Assembly: GCF_007673775.1 (NCBI RefSeq)
Contig: NZ_VEAF01000005.1
Span: forward strand, 330,974-394,973
Origin: Curtobacterium sp. 9128
GTDB taxonomy: Bacteria; Actinomycetota; Actinomycetes; Actinomycetales; Microbacteriaceae
Direction of reading: 5' to 3'
DNA length: 64,000 nt
Each line of letters begins with the position of its first letter. Positions within the stretch are counted from its first letter, which is position 1. This document shows, in pieces, positions 52,265 through 60,536 of this stretch. The notes under the pieces were generated by a model. It searched no databases. It saw only the letters and a program-made list of their open reading frames with translations, and was not told the DNA's origin. Made by a program: the position numbers and the translations under genes.

Positions 52265-54511
52265 TCACGCGACGAGCGTCGCGACCTGCTCCGGGTAGTG
52301 GCACGCGGCGCGGTGGTCCACCGCGGCGCCGCGGTGCGAGGTCTTCTCCGGGACCTCGTCCTGGCAACGGGCACGCTGCGTCTCGGGGAGCATCGCGTAG
52401 AGCGGGCAGCGGGAACGGAACCGGCAGCCGGTCTGGCGCTCGGTCGGGCTGGGCGGGTCGCCGGGCAGCAGGATCGTCGTCCGGCTCCGCTCGAGGACCG
52501 GGTCCGGCACCGGGACCGCCGACATCAGCGCGGCGGTGTACGGGTGCATCGGGCGCTCGAAGACCTCGTCGACCGCGCCCTCCTCGACCGTGCGGCCGAG
52601 GTACATCACGCTCACGCGGTCCGCGACGTGCCGGATGACCGACAGGTCGTGCGAGACGAAGAGGTACGAGAGGCCGAGCCGTGCCTTGAGGTCCGCGAGC
52701 AGGTTGAGCACGCCCGCCTGGATCGACACGTCGAGCGCCGAGACGGGCTCGTCGAGGACGATGAGCTCGGGCTCGGTCGCGAGCGCCCGGGCGATCGAGA
52801 TGCGCTGCCGCTGGCCGCCGGAGAACTCGTGCGGGTACCGGTCCGCCTCGGCGGCACGGAGCCCGACGAGCTCGATGAGCTCGGGCACGCGTGCCTCGAT
52901 GCGGTCGGAACTCGCGCCGACCGCACGGAGCGGCTCGGCGACGACGTCGTACACGCTCATGCGGGGGTCGAGGCTCGCGGCCGGGTCCTGGAACACCATC
53001 GAGATCCGGTTGCGCAGTGTCTTCGTGCCGGACTTGCTCGTGTCGACCGGGGCGCCGAACAACTCGACGGAACCGACCTCCGGCTTCTCGAGGTCCATGA
53101 GCTGGTGCAGCGTCGTGGACTTGCCGGAGCCGGACTCCCCCACCAGGCCGAGCGTCTCGCCCTGGCGGATGTCGAGGTCCACGCCGTCGACGGCGTACAC
53201 GTCACCGACCTTGCGGCGGAACACGGAGCCCTTGACCAGCGGGAAGGTCTTCGTCAGGCCGGCGACCTGCACGACGGGCTTCCGCTCCGCACGCGGCACG
53301 TGGGCGATCGGGACGGCGTCGATCTCCGGCAGCGAGAAGATCGCGCCGGCGTCGGCGTGCGCGGCGGCGACCTCGTCGGTGCGGTGGCAGGCGGCGGCGT
53401 GCGGGACGGTCGCGCTCGTGCTGCTGGCGGCGGGGCTGCTCGTGCTGGCAACGGCGGGGCTGCTCGTGCTGCTCACGGGGCTGCTCGTGCTCGTGCTGCT
53501 CACGGGGCCGCTCGTGCTCGTTCCGTGGGACGCGTCCGCCGGGCGCCCGGTCTCGACGTCGAGCACCAGCAGTGCCGGCTCGGAGCCGCGGCACACCGCG
53601 GCGGCGAGCGGGCAGCGGTCGGCGAACGGGCAGGCGTCGGGGAGCCCGATGAGCGACGGCGGCGACCCGGGGATCGGCACGAGTGGGCCACCGCTCGACT
53701 CGTCGAGCCGGGGCAGCGCACCGATGAGCCCGATCGTGTACGGCATCCGCGGGCGGGCGAAGAGCTCCTCGGCGCTCGCGGTCTCCACGATGCGCCCCGC
53801 GTACATCACGGCGATCCGGTCGGCGATCCCGGCGATGACGCCGAGGTCGTGGCTGACGAACACGAGGGCGGCGCCGGTCTCGCGCTGCGCGGTCCGGAGC
53901 ACGTCGATGATCTGCGCCTGGATCGTGACGTCGAGCGCCGTGGTGGGCTCGTCCGCGAGGATCACCTCGGGGTCGTTCGCCATGGCCATCGCGATCATCG
54001 CGCGCTGGCGCATGCCGCCGGAGAACTCGTGCGGGAAGGCGTCGACGCGGCTCTCCGCCTGCGGGATCCCGACCAGCTTGAGCAGCTCGATCGCACGTTC
54101 GCGGGCCTGCTGCTTCGAGCCGGCGCGGTGGATCCGGACGGTCTCGGCGATCTGCTCGCCGATCGTGTACACCGGCGTGAAGGCGGACAACGGGTCCTGG
54201 AAGACCATCGCGACCTTCGCCCCGCGGAGCTTGCTCATCTGCCGGTCGCTGCGGCCGACGAGCTGGTCGCCGTCGAGCTCGATCGAGCCGCTGACCTTCG
54301 TGGTCTCGGGCAGCAGCCCGAGCACTGCCATGCTCGTCACGGACTTGCCGGAGCCCGACTCGCCGACGATGCCGAGGACCTCGCCGCGGCGGAGCTCGAG
54401 GTCGACGCCGCGGACGGCGTGCACCTCGCCCCGCGGGGTCGGGAAGCGGACGTGCAGGTCGCGGACGCGGAGGATCTCGTCGGTCGCGGTGCTGGTCGTG
54501 GTGTCGCTCAT
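52265..54511 (-). CDS. Double ATPase subunit (DppD-DppF type) of a peptide ABC transporter
   Basis: Protein of 748 aa: two full ABC domains in one chain. First Walker A GESGSGKS (50-57), signature FSGGMRQR, DEPTTALD; second Walker A GESGSGKS near 457, signature FSGGQRQR, DEPVSALD. Each domain has the oligopeptide C-terminal cysteine region (CPFADRCP; CRFRSRCPLY). Between the two, at about residues 330-369, lies a Ser/Thr/Pro/Ala low-complexity run that splits the first cysteine region (CRGSEP before, AAACH after). ATG 54511 overlaps the permease stop (ATGA). Confidence 0.93.
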   Translation of the reverse strand: MSDTTTSTATDEILRVRDLHVRFPTPRGEVHAVRGVDLELRRGEVLGIVGESGSGKSVTSMAVLGLLPETTKVSGSIELDGDQLVGRSDRQMSKLRGAKVAMVFQDPLSAFTPVYTIGEQIAETVRIHRAGSKQQARERAIELLKLVGIPQAESRVDAFPHEFSGGMRQRAMIAMAMANDPEVILADEPTTALDVTIQAQIIDVLRTAQRETGAALVFVSHDLGVIAGIADRIAVMYAGRIVETASAEELFARPRMPYTIGLIGALPRLDESSGGPLVPIPGSPPSLIGLPDACPFADRCPLAAAVCRGSEPALLVLDVETGRPADASHGTSTSGPVSSTSTSSPVSSTSSPAVASTSSPAASSTSATVPHAAACHRTDEVAAAHADAGAIFSLPEIDAVPIAHVPRAERKPVVQVAGLTKTFPLVKGSVFRRKVGDVYAVDGVDLDIRQGETLGLVGESGSGKSTTLHQLMDLEKPEVGSVELFGAPVDTSKSGTKTLRNRISMVFQDPAASLDPRMSVYDVVAEPLRAVGASSDRIEARVPELIELVGLRAAEADRYPHEFSGGQRQRISIARALATEPELIVLDEPVSALDVSIQAGVLNLLADLKARLGLSYLFVSHDLSVIRHVADRVSVMYLGRTVEEGAVDEVFERPMHPYTAALMSAVPVPDPVLERSRTTILLPGDPPSPTERQTGCRFRSRCPLYAMLPETQRARCQDEVPEKTSHRGAAVDHRAACHYPEQVATLVA

Positions 54512-55548
54512 GCGCCTGCTCCGGCCTGGGTGGTGATGGTCGCCGCGTCCACCGCGGCCTGGTTCTGGTCGCGCTTCCGGCCGGTGCGCTTCTGCCTCTT
54601 GCCCGTCGCGCTCGTCGGGTCGAGTGCGTCGCGCAGCCCGTCGCCGAGCAGGTTGGCCGCGATCGCGAAGATCACGAGCGCCCCGGCGGCGAAGTAGAAC
54701 AGCCACGGGCTGGTGAGGGCAGCGTCCTGGTTCTGCGCGATGAGCGTGCCGAGGGACACGTCCGGCGGCTGCACGCCGAAGCCGAAGTAGCTGAGGCTGG
54801 TCTCGGCGAGCACCGCGGCACCCACCTGGATCGTGCCGTCGATGATGAGGAACGACGCCACGTTCGGCAGGATGTGCCGGATGATGATCCGGAACGGGCC
54901 GATCCCCATGTAGCGGGCGGCCCGGACGAACTCGCGCTCCTTCACCGACAGGGTCATCGAGCGGACGACGCGGGCGGTCACCATCCAGCCGAACGCCGCG
55001 ATGAGCACCACGAGCACGATCCAGCCGGAGTTCTGGATGCGCGGGCTGATGATCGCGATGATCAGGAACGACGGCAGTACGAGCAGCATGTCGACGAAGA
55101 ACATCACGATGCGGTCCGTCCAGCCGCCGAAGTAGCCGGCCGCCGCGCCGGTCAGCGCCGCGAGGGCGGTCGAGAACAGCGCGACGAGCAACCCGATGAG
55201 CAGGCTCTTCTGCATCGCGCGGGCGGTCTGGGCGAAGACGTCCTGCCCGATGCCGTTCGTCCCGAACCAGTGCGCTGCGCTCGGCGGGGTCGTGAACGCG
55301 GTGTAGTCGATCTGCGAGTAGCCCCACGGCGTCACGAAGGGGCCGAGGAACGCGAACGCGAACAGCAGCACGATGACGACGAGACCGATGCCCGCGCCGC
55401 GGTTCATGAACACGCGGACGACGGTCTGGACGAAGCGGTTGCGCTGCTTGCCGCTCGCGGCCTTCCGGTCCGTCGGGTCTCCGGGCAGGGGCGCGTCCGA
55501 CCGACCGAGCGTGTCGCCGTCGACGGGTTCGATGCGGGTGTCGGTCAT
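54508..55548 (-). CDS. Peptide ABC transporter permease, DppC/OppC type
   Basis: Protein of 346 aa. N-terminal extension (about 45 residues), six membrane segments, and the inner-membrane loop signature VRAARYMGIGPFRIIIRHILPN for contact with the ATPase (cited at its core, RAARYMGIG). C-terminus basic and disordered. ATG 55548 is preceded by AGGAG, which lies inside the end of the dppB-type gene. Middle gene of a permease-permease-ATPase operon. Confidence 0.93.
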   Translation of the reverse strand: MTDTRIEPVDGDTLGRSDAPLPGDPTDRKAASGKQRNRFVQTVVRVFMNRGAGIGLVVIVLLFAFAFLGPFVTPWGYSQIDYTAFTTPPSAAHWFGTNGIGQDVFAQTARAMQKSLLIGLLVALFSTALAALTGAAAGYFGGWTDRIVMFFVDMLLVLPSFLIIAIISPRIQNSGWIVLVVLIAAFGWMVTARVVRSMTLSVKEREFVRAARYMGIGPFRIIIRHILPNVASFLIIDGTIQVGAAVLAETSLSYFGFGVQPPDVSLGTLIAQNQDAALTSPWLFYFAAGALVIFAIAANLLGDGLRDALDPTSATGKRQKRTGRKRDQNQAAVDAATITTQAGAGA

Positions 55549-55549
55549 C

Positions 55550-56533
55550 TCAGCTCCTCCGGACGCGCGGATCGAGCGCGGCGGTCATCACGTCGGCGAG
55601 GAAGCCCGCGATGAGCACCACCACCGACGCGAACAGTGTGTAGGCGGTCACGGCGTTGACGTCGTTGCCCTGGACGGAGTCGATGAACCACGCACCGAGG
55701 CCGTTCCACCCGAAGATCTTCTCGGTGAAGGTCGCACCGGTCAGGATGCCGAGGAACCCGTACGCGAACAGGGTCGTCATCGGGATGAGGGCCGTCCGGA
55801 GGCCGTGCTTGAACGTGGCCTGGCGCCGGGTCAGGCCCTTCGCCCTCGCTGTCCGCAGGAAGTCCGAGCCGAGCACGTCGAGCATGGTGGCGCGCTGGTA
55901 CCGGCTGTAGATCGCGATCAACCCGAGCGCGATCGAGATCGTCGGGAGCAGCAGGTGCACGCCGCGGTCGACGAAGAGGTCCCACCACGAGCCCGTCAGC
56001 CCGGGGGTGGCCTCGCCGGTGAAGTTGATGAGCTGCTGCCCGGTGTCCTGGTTGAGCTTCGTGGCACCGATCTTCAGGAACACCGCCGTCAGGAACACCG
56101 GTGTCGAGATCAGGAAGATCGAGATGATCGCGCTCACCCGGTCGGACAACCGGTACTGCCGGATCGCGTTCCAGACGCCCACCAGCACGCCGATCACGAT
56201 GCCGATGACCGATCCGACGAGCAGCAGTCGGAGACTCACCCCGAGGCGTGGCCAGAACGCGTCGTCCACGCTGCGGTCCTGGATGGTCTGCCCGAGGTCG
56301 CCGTGCACCGCGTCGTTCAGCCAGTGGCCGTACCGGACGATGATCGGGGTCTTGTCGTTGACGCCGATGTGGTCGAGCTTGGCGTCCACGACCGCCGTCG
56401 GGGGTGCCGGATTCCGCTCTGCGTACACGGATCGGGGGCTGAACGTCGCCGACGCGAGGAAGTACGTCAACGACGTGGCGAGGAAGACGAGTACGACGTA
56501 GTACACGATTCGACGCGCCAGGAAGCGGATCAT
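55550..56533 (-). CDS. Peptide ABC transporter permease, DppB/OppB type
   Basis: Protein of 327 aa. First helix RIVYYVVLVFLATSLTYFLA, five further helices, and RTARAKGLTRRQATFKHGLR as the ATPase-contact loop (core RAKGLTRRQ). The C-terminal DPRVRRS end is typical. ATG 56533 is used; ATG 56545 adds four residues. First gene of the operon; divergent from the substrate-binding protein gene at 56678. Confidence 0.92.
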   Translation of the reverse strand: MIRFLARRIVYYVVLVFLATSLTYFLASATFSPRSVYAERNPAPPTAVVDAKLDHIGVNDKTPIIVRYGHWLNDAVHGDLGQTIQDRSVDDAFWPRLGVSLRLLLVGSVIGIVIGVLVGVWNAIRQYRLSDRVSAIISIFLISTPVFLTAVFLKIGATKLNQDTGQQLINFTGEATPGLTGSWWDLFVDRGVHLLLPTISIALGLIAIYSRYQRATMLDVLGSDFLRTARAKGLTRRQATFKHGLRTALIPMTTLFAYGFLGILTGATFTEKIFGWNGLGAWFIDSVQGNDVNAVTAYTLFASVVVLIAGFLADVMTAALDPRVRRS

Positions 56534-56626
56534 GCGGAACACCATACGGGCTGTTGTGTTTCCGGGAGATCACGCCGACCGTCCGGCCGGGTAACGATTG
56601 TTCATCCGCGGGGGAAATGTCGTCCT

Positions 56627-56642
56627 ACCCCCGCCCGGGGGT
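56627..56642. promoter_or_regulatory. 16-bp inverted repeat before the substrate-binding protein gene
   Basis: ACCCCCG-CC-CGGGGGT, immediately followed by CTTAGTGT. It overlaps the probable promoter region of the lipoprotein gene at 56678 and lies in the divergent gap with dppB-type gene, so it may be an operator. Confidence 0.5.
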
Positions 56643-56644
56643 CT

Positions 56645-56650
56645 TAGTGT
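56645..56650 (+). promoter_or_regulatory. Possible -10 (TAGTGT) of the substrate-binding protein gene
   Basis: Followed by a leader of about 20-25 nt with the ribosome site GAGGGGAAG (56666-56673) before ATG 56678. Confidence 0.4.
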
Positions 56651-56677
56651 GTTCCACAACTTCACGAGGGGAAGAAC

Positions 56678-58360
56678 ATGTTGCACAGGAAAGTCCTCGC
56701 GACGACGGCGGTCCTCGCCGGCATCGCGCTGGCCGTGACCGGCTGCTCCGGCGGGAGCTCCGGCGGAGGCTCCGGGTCGTCGAACGACTCCGGCAAGAAG
56801 GAACTGCCGTCGTCCGCGCAGGTCAACGAGAAGCCGGTCTCCGACCTCGAGCAGGGCGGCACCGTCCGGCTGCCCATCTCGCAGTGGATCTCGCAGTGGA
56901 ACTACTTCGAGCTCGACGGCACCCTGCAGGACGCCGCCGACATCGAGCAGGCGACGATGCCGCACACGTTCAACATCGATGCCGACGGCAAGCCGCAGAT
57001 CGACAAGAACGTGCTCGAGTCCGCCGAGGTGACGAGCCAGGACCCGCTGACGATCACCTACACGGTGAACCCGAAGGCCCAGTGGAACGACGGCTCGCCG
57101 ATCACCTGGAAGGACTTCGAGGCGCTCTGGAAGGCCAACAACGGCACCGACCAGAGCTACCAGATCGGTGACGACACCGGCTGGAAGGACATCGAGTCCG
57201 TCACGCAGGGCACCGACGAGCGGCAGGCGATCGTCAAGTACGCGACCCCGTTCTCGGACTGGAAGTCGCTGTTCAGCCCGCTCTACCCGGCGAGCGTCAT
57301 CGGCACGCCCGACGGCTTCAACAACGGCTACAAGGACAAGGTCCCGCTGTCGGCCGGCCCCTACAAGGTCGCGAACCTCAACGAGACCGCCGGCACGGTC
57401 ACGCTCGAGCCGGACCCCAACTGGTGGGGTGACAAGCCGAAGCTCGACTCGGTGATCTTCCGCGCACTCGACGGCAACGCCGACATCGACGCGTACCTCA
57501 ACAAGGAGCTCGACTCGGTCGCGGCCGGCACGTCGGACCGGTACGCCCGTGTCAAGGACGCGAAGAACACGAAGATCTACGCGTCGCAGTCGGCGTCGTA
57601 CACGCACGTGGACTTCTCGACGCAGGGTCTCCTCAAGGACAAGAACCTGCGGCTCGCGATCCAGCACGCGGTGAACCGTGACTCGCTCGCCTCCGTGATC
57701 GGCGGCACCCTGCCGTACAAGCTCCCGGTGCTGAACAACCACGTGTTCCTCGCCACGGACAGTGGCTACAAGGACAACTCCGACCCGAACGGCGTCTTCG
57801 ACGTCGCCAAGGCGAAGAAGATCCTCGACGACGACGGTTGGAAGACCGACGGCGCGTACCGCAAGAAGGACGGCAAGAACCTGTCCATCTCGATCACGAT
57901 CCCGTCGGGTGCGACCAGCTCGCAGAAGATGGCCGAGGTCATCCAGTCGCAGCTCAAGGACGTCGGCATCAAGCTGAACATCAAGGCCGTCTCGAGCGAC
58001 GACTTCTTCCCGCAGTACGTCACGCCGGGCAACTACGACATGACGATCTTCCTGTGGGGCGGCACCGGCTACCACGCCAGCGGCGCGAGCATCTTCATCA
58101 CCGGCGACACCGGCCAGAACTACGGCCGGGTCGGCACGAAGTCGATCGACACGCTCGTCAACCAGGCGATCGCCGAGACCGACACGTCGAAGGCGAACAC
58201 CCTCTGGAACAAGGTCGACAAGCAGGTCTGGTCGATCGGGCACTCGCTGCCCATCGTGCAGTCGCCGCGTGTCATCGCGCAGAACCCGAAGCTCGCCAAC
58301 TACGGCGCACGCTCCGGTGCGATGGCCTACGACTGGACGAAGGTCGGCTTCACCAAGTAG
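56678..58360 (+). CDS. Peptide ABC transporter substrate-binding lipoprotein (family 5)
   Basis: Protein of 560 aa. Lipoprotein signal with lipobox VTGC (C23) and a Gly/Ser linker; then an SBP_bac_5 domain (DppA/OppA type) with segments such as LPISQWISQWNYFELDGTL (core), KAQWNDGSPITWKDF and SAGPYKVANLN. It captures peptides outside the membrane for the permeases encoded divergently at 55550-54508. ATG 56678 with GAGGGGAAG. Confidence 0.94.
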   Translation: MLHRKVLATTAVLAGIALAVTGCSGGSSGGGSGSSNDSGKKELPSSAQVNEKPVSDLEQGGTVRLPISQWISQWNYFELDGTLQDAADIEQATMPHTFNIDADGKPQIDKNVLESAEVTSQDPLTITYTVNPKAQWNDGSPITWKDFEALWKANNGTDQSYQIGDDTGWKDIESVTQGTDERQAIVKYATPFSDWKSLFSPLYPASVIGTPDGFNNGYKDKVPLSAGPYKVANLNETAGTVTLEPDPNWWGDKPKLDSVIFRALDGNADIDAYLNKELDSVAAGTSDRYARVKDAKNTKIYASQSASYTHVDFSTQGLLKDKNLRLAIQHAVNRDSLASVIGGTLPYKLPVLNNHVFLATDSGYKDNSDPNGVFDVAKAKKILDDDGWKTDGAYRKKDGKNLSISITIPSGATSSQKMAEVIQSQLKDVGIKLNIKAVSSDDFFPQYVTPGNYDMTIFLWGGTGYHASGASIFITGDTGQNYGRVGTKSIDTLVNQAIAETDTSKANTLWNKVDKQVWSIGHSLPIVQSPRVIAQNPKLANYGARSGAMAYDWTKVGFTK

Positions 58361-58379
58361 CCGTCCCGACGGACCACGG

Positions 58380-58411
58380 ACGGGGTCGAGCGCAGCAGCG
58401 CTCGGCCCCGT
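58380..58411. terminator. Hairpin terminator after the substrate-binding protein gene
   Basis: 14-bp arms (acggggtcgagcgc / gcgctcggccccgt) with one mismatch and loop agca, 19 bp past the stop. Confidence 0.8.
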
Positions 58412-58426
58412 TCCGCGTCCCGCCGC

Positions 58427-58496
58427 CATGCTGTCCTGCTGTCTCCTGCTGTCCTGCTGTGCTGCTGTGCTGCTGCTCGACTGTCTCCAGCAGACT
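58427..58496. repeat. CTG-rich low-complexity tract
   Basis: Seventy bases built almost only of ctg, ctgt, cctgctgt and gctgctg units, before the peroxiredoxin promoter. No coding frame uses it. Confidence 0.7.
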
Positions 58497-58533
58497 GGCA
58501 GCGGGGCGACGGTCCACCCGGAACCGCAGCCCG

Positions 58534-58539
58534 TACGGT
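58534..58539 (+). promoter_or_regulatory. Leaderless -10 (TACGGT) of the peroxiredoxin gene
   Basis: Six nt before ATG 58546. Confidence 0.6.
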
Positions 58540-58545
58540 GAGCCC

Positions 58546-59025
58546 ATGAGCATCCCTGGGGTCGGTGACCCGGCACCGGCCTTCACCCTGCCGGGCATGG
58601 TCGTCCGCGACGGCGTGCGCACCGACGACGAGTACGACCTGTCGAGCGTCATCGGTCGAACGGTCGTCCTCGCCTTCTACCCCGGTGACGCGACGCCCGT
58701 CTGCACCGCCCAGCTCTGCAGCTACCAGGAGGAGCTCGACGACTTCGGCGACCTCGGCGCGGTGGTCTGGGGCATCAGCCCGCAGGCACTCGACTCCCAC
58801 GAGGCGTTCGCCCGCGGGTCCTCGCTCACCTTCCCGCTGCTCAGCGACACGGCGGGCTCCGTCGTGCGCGACTACGGCGTCCGCGCTCGCGGGTTCGGAC
58901 TCCGGCGTTCGGTGTTCGTGATCGGTCCGGACGGCATCGTCCGGTGGCGTCACGTCGGCCTCGTCGGCATCCGCTTCCCCAAGGCGTCCGCGATCCGGGC
59001 GGAGATCGAGCAACTCGTCCGCTAG
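58546..59025 (+). CDS. Peroxiredoxin (AhpC/TSA, BCP-like)
   Basis: Protein of 159 aa. Thioredoxin fold with peroxidatic Cys in ATPVCTAQLC: C53 in the PVCT site and a second Cys, C58, five residues later, as in atypical 2-Cys BCP enzymes. FYPGDATPVCT and RRSVFVIGPDGIVRW are family segments. Reduces hydroperoxides in the cytosol. No reductase gene is adjacent. Confidence 0.93.
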   Translation: MSIPGVGDPAPAFTLPGMVVRDGVRTDDEYDLSSVIGRTVVLAFYPGDATPVCTAQLCSYQEELDDFGDLGAVVWGISPQALDSHEAFARGSSLTFPLLSDTAGSVVRDYGVRARGFGLRRSVFVIGPDGIVRWRHVGLVGIRFPKASAIRAEIEQLVR

Positions 59026-59219
59026 GACACGGCGTGTCGATGCCCGGTCTTTTCTGTCGATGGGGTGTTGACACTCGAACTGGGGTCGAGGACCATCGTT
59101 GTCACGAGAGGTCCACCACGGACCTGCCTCCCCGGGACATCGGGTCGTCGGCTGCTACGCGCCAGGCGTTTCACGCCCGCTCAGCCGGCGGTCCCGGGGA
59201 GGCACTCTCGCACCTCTCC

Positions 59220-59225
59220 TACGAT
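59220..59225 (+). promoter_or_regulatory. Leaderless -10 (TACGAT) of the PH-like gene
   Basis: Six nt before GTG 59232. Confidence 0.55.
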
Positions 59226-59231
59226 GGACTC

Positions 59232-59801
59232 GTGAGCGACTCCCCCAGCCCCGAGCCAGCGCGGATCGTCGCCCCGGGCATGCGGACCCTCGCCGTGGTG
59301 CTCTGGGCCGTCGCCGGTGTCCTGCTCGTCCTCGGGTTCGTGAGCCGTGGCGACACCTCGGCCCTGCTCGTCCCGATCCCGAGTCTCTTCATCGCGTTCG
59401 TCGCCTGGGCCGTGCTCTGGCGCCCGCGGCTCCTGCTCACCCCCGAGGCCCTCGTCGTCGTCGACGTCCGCCGCACCTCCTCCTACGCATGGCCCAGGGT
59501 CACGGGCGTCCGCACGAAGTACGGCCTCGAGGTGCAGTCCACCGAACCCGATCGCCGCACGTGGATCGCGCCGCGTCCGACCGCCCGCCTGCGGCTGGAC
59601 CGGCCTGGAGGCTCGGTTCCGCTCACCGTCGACCAGGCCGCCGCCGAGGTGCTCGCCTCCGTCCCTGCGCAGGCACCGCAGGACGGGCCGCCCCCGGCGA
59701 CGGTCACCGCGCACCCGATCGTCCACCGTGCGCACGGGTGGACGATCCTGGCGATCACGGTCCTGGCGATCGCTGCCTCCATGGCCGCCGCGCGCCTCTG
59801 A
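59232..59801 (+). CDS. PH-domain-like small membrane protein
   Basis: Protein of 189 aa. Two N-terminal membrane segments (TLAVVLWAVAGVLLVLGFV; ALLVPIPSLFIAFVAWAVL), a bacterial PH-like domain (LLLTPEALVVVDVRRTSSYAW core, about 75-130), and one C-terminal membrane segment (ILAITVLAIAASMAAA). This layout is common in actinobacterial PH (DUF) proteins; the function is unknown. GTG 59232 agrees with the promoter. Confidence 0.82.
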   Translation: MSDSPSPEPARIVAPGMRTLAVVLWAVAGVLLVLGFVSRGDTSALLVPIPSLFIAFVAWAVLWRPRLLLTPEALVVVDVRRTSSYAWPRVTGVRTKYGLEVQSTEPDRRTWIAPRPTARLRLDRPGGSVPLTVDQAAAEVLASVPAQAPQDGPPPATVTAHPIVHRAHGWTILAITVLAIAASMAAARL

Positions 59802-60536
59802 CCTGCACCGGGTCCGTCGCTTCCCGCGCCTGCTGGCGCCCCGTCCCGTCCCCGCGCGTCCCCGCCGTCCCCGCCGTCCCCGCCTCCCCCGCCGTCCCCG
59901 CGCGTCCTCGCGCGAGCGGGCGAAATGCCGGGGTCGCCCGCCAGGTCCACTGTGGCATTCAGCCCGCTCGAACGGTCGCCGCTGCCCGAGGCCCCCGCAC
60001 GCGCGGGTCGAGCGGGCGAAATGCCGGGGTCGGACGTGCGCGCGACCCAGCGTTCCCGCCCGCTCGATCGGTCGCCGCTGCCCGAGGCCCCCGCACGCGC
60101 GGGTCGAGCGGGCGGAATGCCCGGGTCGCCCGCCAGGCGCACTGCGGCATTCCGCCCGCTCGGCGTTCGGCGAAGGAGGCCGAGCCGGAAGCGCCGAGTG
60201 ACGGGCGGCGGGCGCATGCGCGCGAGCGGGCGAAATGCCCGGGTCGCACGCCAGGCGCACCGCGGCATTCCGCCCGCTCGGCGTTGCGGTGGAGACGCGG
60301 GACCACACGGGCAACCGCCGCGGTGTCGAACGGGCGGGAACGCCGGGTGCCCGGACGAGGCACCGCGGCATTTCGCCCGCTCGTGGAAGACGGGGGCGGC
60401 GGGGCGTGGGCGGGGCGAGCCTCCAGGCCGGGGCGGACGGGAGGACCGACGGGGGCGACGGGCGGGTGGCGGGCGCGGAAACGCGGAACGCGCCGCCCCG
60501 GAGGGCGACGCGTTCCGTGGTGCGGTGTGGTGCGGG
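59802..60536. other. 735-bp intergenic region with a palindrome array
   Basis: Lies between convergent genes. The first 110 bp are C/G simple sequence (repeated cgtccccgcc units at about 59850-59910), then the five-unit palindrome array (59913-60383), then G-rich sequence with a half copy of the GACGGGAGG motif at about 60440. No reading frame has coding character: the six-frame openings here are a result of base composition. Confidence 0.7.
59913..60383. repeat. Array of five 57-58 bp palindromic units
   Basis: Units at 59913-59970, 60009-60066, 60105-60162, 60223-60280 and 60327-60383. Each has 17-bp arms (consensus cgagcgggcgaaatgcc and ggcattccgcccgctcg; perfect in unit 3) around a 24-nt core with GGGTCG and, in units 3 and 4, CGCCAGGCGCAC. 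Units 1 and 2 with their 38-bp spacers form a 96-bp direct repeat (spacers differ at one base). The other spacers are 60 and 46 bp and unrelated. Confidence 0.85.

Noticed and set aside
59913-60383. CRISPR array
   Set aside because: Units are palindromes of 58 bp, two spacers are the same and others differ in length, and no cas gene is near.
59925-60536. Coding extension through the palindrome array on either strand
   Set aside because: Several frames are open, but they translate to repeats of the palindromes with no start, ribosome site or known domain.
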